From positions 1 to 38,002 of the forward strand of contig JASAON010001481.1 of NCBI GenBank assembly GCA_030849065.1: a stretch of DNA of 38,002 nt, written 5' to 3'. The position numbers and the translations under genes are program-made. This DNA is from Jaenimonas drosophilae. Its lineage: Eukaryota; Euglenozoa; Kinetoplastea; Trypanosomatida; Trypanosomatidae. The first letter of the stretch is position 1. Every line of letters begins with the position of its first letter. This document shows, piece by piece, positions 18,748 through 29,100 of this stretch. Under the pieces are notes generated by a model that saw only the letters and a program-made list of their open reading frames with translations, was not told the origin of the DNA and did no database searches.

Positions 18748-19140
18748 TGGCAACACCGCCCCCTGCGGTGGGTTTCGGCCTTTTTTTTTGGGGGGGGGTG
18801 GCGCGGAGAGATACGTCTTTCCATTCCATTCACCATTTCGTGGATCGTGTTTGTGGTCACGTTTTCGACTGTATCATGCAAGGGGCGGGGGGGGGGCGAA
18901 AGCAGATGTGGTTCGGCTGCATTGCGTGTGACCCCGGATAGCTTGTGCTTCTTTGTGATGAGTTTCTCCGTCTTGTTTGGTATGTGTAGTGTTTCGGCTG
19001 TGCTTCTTTTACGCGGACACAATATTGATGCTGCGGTGCGCTATTTTCGTTGCGTGAGTAATGGATTCGTTGATTTGCTCAGAGTTTGCAGTGCTGGTTG
19101 TGCTTCGGCGCTTCATTCAGGGTGGTAGCGAATGATTTCA

Positions 19141-19184
19141 TTTGCTTCTTTTGTCCCTCGTTTCTTATGAATTCATTTTTCTAG
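19141..19184 (+). promoter_or_regulatory. Probable spliced-leader acceptor, first plus-strand gene
   Basis: A T/C-rich stretch ends in TTTTTCTAG with AG at 19183-19184, eight bases before the ATG at 19193. It supports that ATG over the in-frame upstream TTG. Confidence 0.55.
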
Positions 19185-19192
19185 TCGGCGAA

Positions 19193-19444
19193 ATGGGTAA
19201 TGTGATTCTCCTGGCGGTATTGTTGCTGGGTGCTCTATTTGTTTTTTACTCTTACGTAGTCCCTTACTTGTTCCCCATTGAAAAACGAAATAGAGTCGTA
19301 TTTCAATATGCAGACGACCAGTGTGCTCCACAGACGTTCACGTACCAGGGCCAAGCAATGCCGCTAGTAAGTTCAGCGAAACGTTCACAACAGAAAGCAA
19401 ACGTGCGACGACGCAATTTGGTGTATGAGAAAGCTGGAGTTTAG
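19193..19444 (+). CDS. Small single-span membrane protein, 83 residues, unknown
   Basis: I do not recognise it. Residues 1-27 are a hydrophobic helix (MGNVILLAVLLLGALFVFYS) that could be a signal anchor. The rest is hydrophilic, with a basic segment (KRSQQKANVRRR) near the C-terminus. The frame continues upstream to a TTG, but a strong acceptor AG lies eight bases before this ATG. It is the first gene of the rightward unit. Confidence 0.7.
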   Translation: MGNVILLAVLLLGALFVFYSYVVPYLFPIEKRNRVVFQYADDQCAPQTFTYQGQAMPLVSSAKRSQQKANVRRRNLVYEKAGV

Positions 19445-19511
19445 AGCAAATGATTTAATCATCACATAGTTTGTGTCTATGTCTGAGTGAACTGTTCAAA
19501 GCCGCCACAAT

Positions 19512-19542
19512 TGTGCTTTTTGCTTCCGGTGTCGGTCTCCAG
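19512..19542 (+). promoter_or_regulatory. Probable spliced-leader acceptor for the 156-residue protein
   Basis: A pyrimidine-rich stretch is followed by CTCCAG with AG at 19541-19542, 37 bases before the ATG at 19580. A second CTAG at 19560-19561 is an alternative. Confidence 0.4.
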
Positions 19543-19579
19543 GTACGGTCTTCACATCTAGTATTTTGAGAACTTCGCA

Positions 19580-20050
19580 ATGAGCGAGCAAGATAGGCTG
19601 GTGTTTTCTCAATATATCAAAGAAATTTCCCAAGCTCAACGTAATGTTATTGCCGATCGTATTGAGGGCTTGGCCCATCATCAGAGGTTGGGGTGGCACT
19701 ACTTAATTGGCTGCATCGGAGCATCAACAGCTGGAGTTTTACTTGCGTTCAAATGGTGGGGGCCACGGCATATTTTTCGAAATAGCTTGTACTTTACTCG
19801 GCCGATTCCACCAGCAGTTAGCATGGGCGTTGTGCTATACGGAATTACGTACACGTGCAGAGGTATGTTGATGAGGAATAAGATCTGCATGGCGATTGAA
19901 GACTGCGAGTACGAAATTAAACGAGTGAAGGGACACCACTGCCAATATGGAATTACGCAGCTCGCCTGGCTGCAGTTTGTGCTTGACCAAGTGAAACAGG
20001 GCTCCGAGTATCGCTTTGATTTTGAGAAGCTTCGTCAAAGCGACGGATAA
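19580..20050 (+). CDS. Two-span membrane protein, 156 residues, unknown
   Basis: I do not recognise it. An N-terminal amphipathic helix (1-36, MSEQDRLVFSQYIKEISQAQ) is followed by spans at about 39-57 and 78-95, with a short loop rich in Trp, Arg and Pro between them. The C-terminal 55 residues are charged and hydrophilic. The shape, a small hairpin membrane protein with both ends hydrophilic, is common among mitochondrial inner-membrane proteins, but no motif proves that location. The start is the ATG at 19580-19582. It sits 125 bases before the dynein heavy chain start. Confidence 0.75.
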   Translation: MSEQDRLVFSQYIKEISQAQRNVIADRIEGLAHHQRLGWHYLIGCIGASTAGVLLAFKWWGPRHIFRNSLYFTRPIPPAVSMGVVLYGITYTCRGMLMRNKICMAIEDCEYEIKRVKGHHCQYGITQLAWLQFVLDQVKQGSEYRFDFEKLRQSDG

Positions 20051-20143
20051 ACAGACATGAGTACCTCTTGCTTCGACGTGGGAAAGATATTTCTGTCTGT
20101 TATTTGACCTGATCAGGAAAATTCCCTATTGCCACTAACTCGA

Positions 20144-20165
20144 TTCTTTTTTTTTTTTTGGTAAG
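20144..20165 (+). promoter_or_regulatory. Probable spliced-leader acceptor for the dynein heavy chain
   Basis: A T13 run (20147-20159) is followed by GGTAAG, with the first AG at 20164-20165. Two further AGs lie at 20170-20171 and 20174-20175, the last directly touching the ATG at 20176. Which AG is used decides whether a start-stop codon pair stays in the leader. Confidence 0.5.
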
Positions 20166-20171
20166 ATGTAG
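20166..20171 (+). promoter_or_regulatory. Minimal start-stop upstream ORF (ATG-TAG)
   Basis: An ATG directly followed by TAG lies five bases before the dynein ATG and just after the first candidate splice acceptor. If that acceptor is used, ribosomes would meet a one-codon upstream ORF. The sequence is certain; a regulatory effect is inference. Confidence 0.4.
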
Positions 20172-20175
20172 CAAG

Positions 20176-23100
20176 ATGGACAAAGCCAAGTGCGAGGAGC
20201 GTGCGTTTAGCCGCTTCGAAAAAGTTCTTAGGGTTTACTGGGATGGGATCCCCGTGCCACCGTTCTGTGAAGATGGAGAAGCGTTGAGGAACACATTTTC
20301 AGTGCGCCAACTTGCGTATTCGGCTGATTATTATGGCGAAACATCAGAAATTTCTTTAGACCCTGAAGAGTCTGACGACCGTGGATTTCGAGTTTTGAGC
20401 TCTTTGGAGGGTCCAACCACTTCTCTCAGTTCGAGAATTGGATCACATTATTCACCATTAGTTGGGACGTTCAGATACCGAGAATCTGAAACCCATACAA
20501 AAAGTTCCTCACGACAGGGGGCTTCGGGCCCCAGATGCGCAGAGAAAAAAACCGTGCGCATTCCACTAGAACCGTGCGAAGGGCCAGATGATTTTGACGA
20601 TGACATCAGATGGACATACCGAAAATACCTCCGAATGACAAAGGTAGTTGAGCTGTATGAACCGCTTGTAAAAGAAAGTGCGCCGATTAATCGTGAAAGC
20701 TTGCGTCGAATAGTGGTTCGTGCAACAAGAGGCTTGAACCTCGGGTCAAAGGAGTGGGTGGTTAGAGAGACGTGCTGCATTAGTGATGAATACACTCGTT
20801 GGATTACCGAGTCAATTTATTACTACATGTCTATCAATGCAGTATTTCGAAGAATTCTTGCGCCACTTCAGTTGAAAGAACGCCCCGATAGAACAAAGTT
20901 TTCAATTATTGCTCCCAGCCCCGATGAGCGAGCAATTTCGCGTGCGCTGTTTGAAACAGCAAAGAAAAACATTGAAGGAAGCCTTATGTGGAGTAAAGAA
21001 ACGGGATCATACTTTACTGCTTTGAAGGTTTGCTGGGACGCCAGATTTCGTCGTATTGCTCTTTTTGATCTCACGACATCTTCTTGGACTGTGGATGCAG
21101 GACACTTTTTGCGACAAATTGTCACTTCAATGCGAGCAGCATTTACTCGGATCAGAATCGATTTCTACACCAACGTTGAGGACTTCTTCTTTGGGTACAT
21201 TTCGAATTCAAAAGATGTTCTTTCAATGGATGAGGCGAAGCTTGAAGCCAGCCCGTTTTACCGAATATTTACGGCTACGAGGATGTTTCTTGTCAATCAC
21301 CTGCGAACTATTGTTTTTGATGGGCTGGATCTGCTGATTGCGTTTTTCTCGTGCAACAATCGTCGCGGCCAGAGGATATCTCGTACTACTGCCTCCAAGC
21401 ATCCGGTTCTTTCAGTTGATTTAGTGGTGGGTGAAAACTACCAACCGCGTTGCCCTGGATTCGCCCGTATTCAGTTTGGGGTATCTGAGCTATTTGAAGA
21501 CCTTACTCGAATTGTGAATGAGCTCCCTCGCGCGGAAACAGTTGTACTTCGAACACTTAATCTGAGAAATGAGTCCATCAACGCGGTTACCCCAGTGGAG
21601 CTTGCTTGTGCTCGGGCGGCTCTCATGGACATTCTGGATGAGGTTTCTTCCACAATCGACGAGCTTGCTTACAGGTACTCAAAGTTTTCGACTCTTCCGG
21701 TGCAATTCATTGCAGTCGCGAGAAGCGGGAATTTGGATGATGTAAAATATCACGTGGAGTTCATTAGGGCTAGCATTCGCGAAATTCGACGGGTCTCCCC
21801 AGATATTGTTTACTGTGGGTGCTTTGCGATTAATTGCCAAGCGGTTAAGAAGCAATTTTGCGCAAATTGGGAGAGCTTTCTCTCTCGGTTCGTTGAAGAA
21901 CTACACAACGCAGCACACCTGGCAATCACTATTGCTGAAGAAAAATGCACGCGAACCCAGGAGGTTCTGCAACGTGTACCGACAACTGTAGGCGAGCTCG
22001 AGGAGTACTTGGCAGAAGTGATCGCGGCAACAGACTTGACAGAAGCTGTGAGGACAGAAGACTGCCAGAAGGCGATAGCGATGATCAACTGTATGGAGGA
22101 GAATCAGATACCAGTTGATAATCATTTGTTCTTTTCATCCATGACACTTATGAGATGGCCTGAGGTTCTCAAGAAGGAAGTTCAGAATGCCGAGGAAGTC
22201 AAGAGGCGGTGCCACCCGCTGCTGCTTGCCCAGCTGAATGCTCTGCGTGCTGAGACGCGACAGCACGTGAAAACGCTTGGAACTGGAGTTACTGAGTTGT
22301 ACAATATGTTCAACTTGGAAATTTGCGATATCGCTGCTCAAACATGCGATGAACTCCGAGAGCTTGTTGATCAAATTACTCACGCCGTTGAGAGTATTGC
22401 TCACCAGGAGAAGGCATTGAATGTCCCTGTGGTTGATAAGTTTGATGATCTTTACACGCTTATGAACTACTTTGACACAATTGAACAATTTTGGACAACT
22501 GTGTACCGTGCAACAACTCTGCGAGAGTACTACTCGTCGCCAGTGTCTTCACTGAACGCGACGAAAATGATTGACAATGTTCGCGAGTGGCGTCGCTTAA
22601 TTCACTGCTCCACGCGTAGCTTGAGATCATTTTCTCCACTGGTACGCCTTGGAAAACAACAGGAGCTGGCGCTCGCTAATTTTGAGTGTTTAGAGGACCT
22701 GCTGCGCTTGATCACAACTCCAGGACTTCGGAAGAACCACTGGAAGGAGATTGTAAGGCTTCTTAGCTCCAAATTGAATGAAGATGTTGTTGTCTCCGCT
22801 GGGGATCTTACGTTACAGAAGTTGTTGGATGGTGGAATTCTCGATATCATGAAGGATCTTTCGCGCATTGCGTACTTAGCAAAGAGCGATTTCGATGCAG
22901 AAACTGCACTCGAGGAAATGAAGAGCACTGCCAAAAAGACTTATTTTCAGATGGTCACTGTGAATGACGAACCAGTTTCTAGGCTAATTATTGCTGATTC
23001 ATGTCGAACTGCGATTTTGGTCAAAACTGAGGAGTTCATCAGAGGATGCCGACAGATCCGAAAGAAAACTGGGGTTAGTGCATTGGTAATGAAAATGCTC

Positions 23101-26100
23101 AATGAATGGGAATCTGCGAGTGAGAAGACCCTTGATACCTTCAGCGAAACGAAGTTGATTGAAGACCAGTGGGGCACCATGCACACATACTTGGGCTCCC
23201 TTCACAAAGTTAGCAAAAGTGGGCAACTGCGTTCAGAGGAGCAGATCATTATGGAGAAGCTCGACCGTGCCGCCGAGGCTTACAACTCACTCAACATCAT
23301 GCTCAGCAAACCTCAATCATCCCTGTATATGGCAATTGTTCAGGAATCGATGTGGGAGCTGCTGCTGATCGTGAAAACAGCCATGGATGAGGTTAGAGGG
23401 TTGTTGGGCGATGTTTTGGAACAGAAACGGGTTGCCTTTCCACGTTTTAATTTTCTAACAGACGCTCAGTTGCTCACGTTCCTATCTGCTTCCAACACAA
23501 AGAGTTTCATTCGTCTCCTTCCGTACATGTACAGCCGTATTACGAATGTGGAGATTGATAAGGGGTTTGTGGTGGCGTATTCGGGTGAGGATGGAGCTTC
23601 CATTCGGATGCATACACCGGTTGAAATCACGGATCAATTTTCTGAAAAGTGGATGCAGACATTCGATCGTGAAGTGTCACGATCACTTTTTGTGGAAATG
23701 AGGCGTTGCTATGAGAAGTTTTCTCAGGTGGATTTGGACGACTGGGTTCTGAATTCTTGCACTCAATTAACCAATATGGGTCTTCGCCTCGTTCACACCC
23801 GAGATATGGTAGATGCGATTCGCTTGGCAGGTGTTCCCGGGTTGACGGCCTACAGGTCAAAAATCAATAGCATTCGCGCGGAGCTGAGTCGAATTATGCA
23901 AGAGGCAGAACTTTCTCACAGCGATAAGGCTCGACTTTCTTCGGCCATTACATATGTTCTCCACACTGAAATTGAGGTACGTCATGCAATTGGGAATAAC
24001 ATCACTAGTCTGGAGGAGCTTAACTCTACAGTGATGCTTCACACGGAAATGACAGACACAACGATCATGGTGCGTATGCTGAGTATGAGTTTTGAGTATG
24101 GGTTTGAGTTCCTTGGTAACTACAGCTTCTCTTACTTCACCTCCGAAACTGTGGAGAAGCTCATTGCCACTTTCATCAAGGGAATGGTTGGGAGAACCAC
24201 GCCGATCGTATGCGGTGACTCTGCAAAGGAGTCTGTCTTGAGATTCTTGTCGATTCTATTTGGGAGGTACATCATGCATGTGGAGTGTTACAGTGGACTT
24301 ACTGAGTCCATCTTACGACCACTTGTAAGAGGTTCAATTGAAGTGGGCACAATATTGTGCCTCGATGGTTGCGAAGAGCTTCAAGACACTGTCCGAGAGA
24401 GTCTAGCGGGTATTTTGAACCAAGCGAATGAAGCCCTCCTACGAGAAAAGAGAACACCATATGTTACACTTCCGCTTGGCCCTGAGGGTACCCCAATTAG
24501 TGTTACTGTTAGCAGGAGGTTTCAAGCTGTTCTCTCAACTGAGCGGAAGCAGATTCCTCACAGCCTCCTTCTCGATTATCGGCCTATATACATCCCGCAG
24601 CTGGACTATGGTGAAGTCATTCGGGGATCGCTGTGTGCATTTGGAATTACAGCTCCTACATCTACCCAGAGTGTGCAGTTTGCTGCACTGTACCAGCAGT
24701 TCAATGAGCTGGATCCGCGCACATTTTCGAACCGTGGACTGATGGATGTCCTTCGCAATGTGAAACCGACTGATGGCGCCCATGTGATGGAACGGTTGTG
24801 TGATTCATTTGTGAAGGTTTTCCTATCGGTTTTGCAACAGAATGAGCGGCTTCTTGAGTTGTTCCGGTGGCACATAGAGAACACTCTTACGCTTTCCGAC
24901 GCGGAACACACCAAGATGATGCTGGAGGAAAAAGTAAACCTGAAGTCCAAGATGAATTTACAGGATGCCTTCACTCGATTTTCGGAACTGGCGTCCGCTA
25001 GCTCTTGCTGTATCATCACGGGCCCTCCGTTCTCGGGGAAAACGAGGTTGTGGAAGCGATATGTAGGAGAGAAGAAGCATACAGTTATCGCAACCTCTCT
25101 TGTCTCTGCAAGTGAATTCTACGGTGTTGGGACAACTCCAGGCACAATCAGCAGAATTGCGATGCGAACATCCGTCACCGAGAAGTACTTTCTTATTGTG
25201 GAGGATGATGAAAACACACAGTCTTCCCTGTCGATGGGATGGCCAGTTTCCAGCCGTATCCCCGGTATCGCCCAGCACTTTATCATTGGCCCCGCTTTCT
25301 GTGTTATCGTCGCCGCATGCCGCCTTCATCGAGCCACTCCCCGACTTGCTGGGCAGTTTACAGTATTTTCACTTTCCACGAAGCCAGATTGGCGTAAGTT
25401 CCTGAAGAGCAATCTTCGAGGAACAACATGCAGCGAAGTAGTAGCCCGAATTATTGAGTTGCTGCTCCCCGTGATGATGGAACGTCTTCGTGAGAGTGGT
25501 TCATCTGCTTCAGTTAGTGGGCCAGCAAGTAACGATGAGGTTGAACTGTATGCAGCAGGAAGCCGTTGTGTGTCGTTTTATCGCAAGTGGCAGGAGTACA
25601 CGCAGAGTTGCTTTGTCAATGGTGATGAAGATGAAATGAGCGGCCAAATTACTGAGAAAACGTTCAGCGCGCAATGCGGTGTATTTGCCGTTACGTGGGC
25701 CATGGGACTCAGTCTTGCACCACCCGATCGCTTCCTCGTTATGAAAGCTCTGCGCGACGTGGAGAAGGATTTCCTTGACTTGATGGACTCTTGTGCCGTA
25801 ACGGAGCGCGTGCTTCCTCCATTGGGATCCGAGGCGACCAACATCTTGGATTTGGTAAGCACACCATTAGGTTGGAAGAGCTTCGCAGAGGCTGCCGAGC
25901 ATGGCATCAATATGAGCTGGTCAAAGTACACATCCATCAATTCACAAAGCAGCGCGTGGACGCAAATATTTCCCATGGCGTCGAGGGCATCTGCGCTTTG
26001 TGCAATTGAGTGTCTGCTTGATTGCGGTCAGAGCGTGACTGTCTCCGGACTTATGGGGAGTGGAAAATCTACGCTACTTCAGACCCTTCGCCAGTGCGAT

Positions 26101-29100
26101 CGCTGGACGACCTATCTCGTGAGCACCAACAAGGGATTAGACACCACCAACATTCAGGATGGAATGGCTCGATGCCTCTCAAGGAGGAGCGACGGGAGGT
26201 ATGCCCCCCCGGTAGGCCGCAAGTTGGTGGTGTGCATCGACGACCTCCATCTCTCCCCACCCGTGGAGAAGGATCTTCCTCTCGCTGGACGGCTCATCGC
26301 ATTCTGTGAAAAGTATGCCGCCATCAACACTCTCAGTTTGGGCTATATTCCAACAACCGACATCGTTTTCTTAGGGTCAACGCTCCCCATGAAGTATAGC
26401 CGATCTATGGCCTCCAGCTGCATGGATGTTTACTTGCCGTTGCTGGATGGAGATGAACTGCTTTCAGGACTGTCTCAGATATTTGATGCGGCATGCGCGA
26501 GAAAGCGAGTGGAGTTGTTTCCCAACGCCTGCGCATCATTTATCTCGCTAACTCACTGCTGTTTTATCAAAATCCTAGCTGGTGTGAAGGCCTTGGATCT
26601 CGGCCCGCTGTCTGAAGAGAACAGCAATCCCATGACGGCATCGTCTGGAAAGCCTGAGGACTTCCTATCGCATCGATTCCTTGTCGCGCTGAGAGCAGCG
26701 GATTTTGCCCGACAGCATATGCTGACTGCAGCGGCGGATTATCAAGTTGCCGTCTATACATTCAAGGCAGTGAATGATTTGTATCAATCCCTGTTGATGA
26801 CGGAAGCGCCGAGGTTTGTGAAGCAGCTTCGAGAGGGAGTCGTACGTGCTGCTGAAGAATGCCTTCGTAGTTGCGTCCGAGATGAGGTGCGCTTTGATAG
26901 TCTCATGAATGACTACTCGGAGGTACTCTCTGATAAAATCATTTCTGCCGATCGCGATCGCGTTTCTGAGTGGATCATGGAGTTCGAGGTCACTGTGGAT
27001 GAGATGCGTGAAGATGTCCTTGAGACCATGTTGGATAAGAAGACAGCCACGAAGAACCAGTCGTCCCTGACCGTTGATACCGTATCACGAGCGAATCGCT
27101 CCATGCTCGTTCACTACTCTCACTTCTCATCCATGAATGCCCCAACCAGTCGAGCCCAGACACCTATTATGCGGCGCACGTCAAGTCGCTTGTCAACGGG
27201 GAACAAACGCGTGCGTACGGCATCACTGAATGCAAAGAGTGGGATTCAGACTCGTCGATACGTGAGTCCCACTTACCAAACGACGTGGCTGACGATGCAT
27301 TCCCTCTTCATCTACAACTCTGTTCAGGTGGCTGAGTGCCATCTAGCCCTCATTGGCGCCAGTCGCTTTGGGTACCACCGGTTGTTACGACTTGTCTGCT
27401 CTGCAACACGCATTCCGCTGGCGTTGCTACGCGAGTATCGCTCAGATTACACGTTCGAGACTTTCAAGAAGGAGATGCGGTCTATCATCACCTTCTTTTG
27501 GCAAAATGATACGCGTGTCGTGGTGTATGTTCCCTCGGGATTGCTTACGATTGCTGGCATCGCTCGACAAGTGGACATTCTCATCCGCACGGGCGATGTT
27601 TCAGAGCTCTTCACCGTGGAAGAACTGCTGAGGCTGGTGAAGGGTTACCAAATGCCCCAGCTACGATCTCTACGCCCCCTCACCCTGGGTGATGATGCTG
27701 AAATCAGACGCCGTGTTCGCCGATGTCTTAGTTTCGTCCTTCAGGTACCAGATGAAGTTTCTCTGAAGCGACTCTCTATTGACTACCCTGCTGTATCATC
27801 GATGACGACTGTTGTTATGCATTCACCGGAGACTCATGCGACAATGCTCAAGGATCTCTCCATGAGTGTAGTGTGTGAAGATGAAGATGAACAACCAGAG
27901 CCAAGCTTTCACATTAGCTCCTCGAAAACAAAGCTGCGCGCTTCAGAGGTGGCCTACTTGGTGTGGCAGGTGTACAGTATGGTTGCAAGGGAACGAGAAA
28001 CTTCCGTGGAGCAACTGATTGCTTTCGCGGGTCTCGTTAAGAAACTTCGTGAGATTCGGCTAGATGCTATGCAGCATTACGCAAGGACATCCTCCATTTT
28101 GAAGACTCGTGGAGATGAAGTCGTCAAGGAAATGAACCGCGAACGTGACGAAATGGTTCGTACGTCAGAGGCACTTGAGGTAGCCAAGGAACGCATTGCC
28201 CTCCTCCTCACTCGGCATCAGAAGGAGCAGGACGACCACGAGCAGTTCACTGCCGAGATCAAGAAACAGGAAGAAAACATGAAGAAAGCATCTAACACGA
28301 TTGCCCAATGGGAGGCCAAAATAAAGGACAACCAAGCGCGTGCCGATCACGCGCTGAACGTGACGATTCAGAAGCTTCGAAAGGTGAAGACGACCCAGAT
28401 TCGCTCATTTGCCACTACACGACTGCCAGAGAAGGGAATGCTCTTTTTGAAAGCCCTCTACCGAGTGCTTGGTGATGAGCTGCCGCGGCACGACAAGAGC
28501 TCGGAACTGTGGTCCCTGTCCATGAAGTGGATCTGCCGTCCGGACTTTGTTGAGAAACTTGCTGCACTATCACCACAGCGGGTTGTCGATGCTGAGACGC
28601 TGCTGTGCTTTCAGCAGGAGCTCAGTGAAGTTCGCTTCGGATCGGTAATGCCCTACGCACATGTGATATCGGAATTTATGCTCTCATTCATGGAATGCGT
28701 GCGTCTTCGCCGCGTTGAGAATCTCCAGGAGTGGGCTGAACTGGATGCGACCAAAACCAAACACCTCGAACTCATCAATCAAGCCGTCACCATGTACCAA
28801 CAGGCAGAGAACTTCGAGGTGAAAGCAGCCAAGACCAAAAAGAGCATTGCTGAGTTGGAGAAGAAGTGCAAGGACATGAACGACACCATCTACAATCTCT
28901 CCGAGTCACAGAGACGTCTCAATCGCTATGTGGGCTTGGTGGACCGATTTGCTCGCTTCATTCACAACGATGAACACCCCGACAAGTGCATGAATGCCCT
29001 CAGCTCAGAGGGAGACATTTTGCTAGTTGCATCCTTCTACACCTTAACGGCAATGGACACCGAGTGCGAGGCGCTGTATCGGAAACTGCAAGGGCTTCTC

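Larger units (their letters stand above)
18518..19192. promoter_or_regulatory. Divergent strand-switch region, probable bidirectional transcription start zone
   Basis: Genes to the left are all minus and genes to the right all plus, so the two polycistronic units diverge here. In trypanosomatids such regions carry RNA polymerase II initiation. The plus strand has a C8 run at 18614-18621 and G-runs at 18702-18706, 18708-18715, 18737-18747, 18790-18798 and 18887-18896, the G9 directly after a T9. Thus G lies on the non-template strand for transcription in both directions. I see no tRNA or other RNA gene. Several short frames cross the region but run through the homopolymers and look spurious. 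Confidence 0.75.

Noticed and set aside
18682..19128. 148-residue and overlapping frames in the strand-switch region
   Set aside because: They run through G homopolymers, have low-complexity Gly-rich products in several frames at once, and lack a splice acceptor context.
20158..20175. Longer dynein start at a TTG
   Set aside because: Trypanosomatid genes begin at ATG. The TTG lies within the polypyrimidine tract and splice acceptor region.
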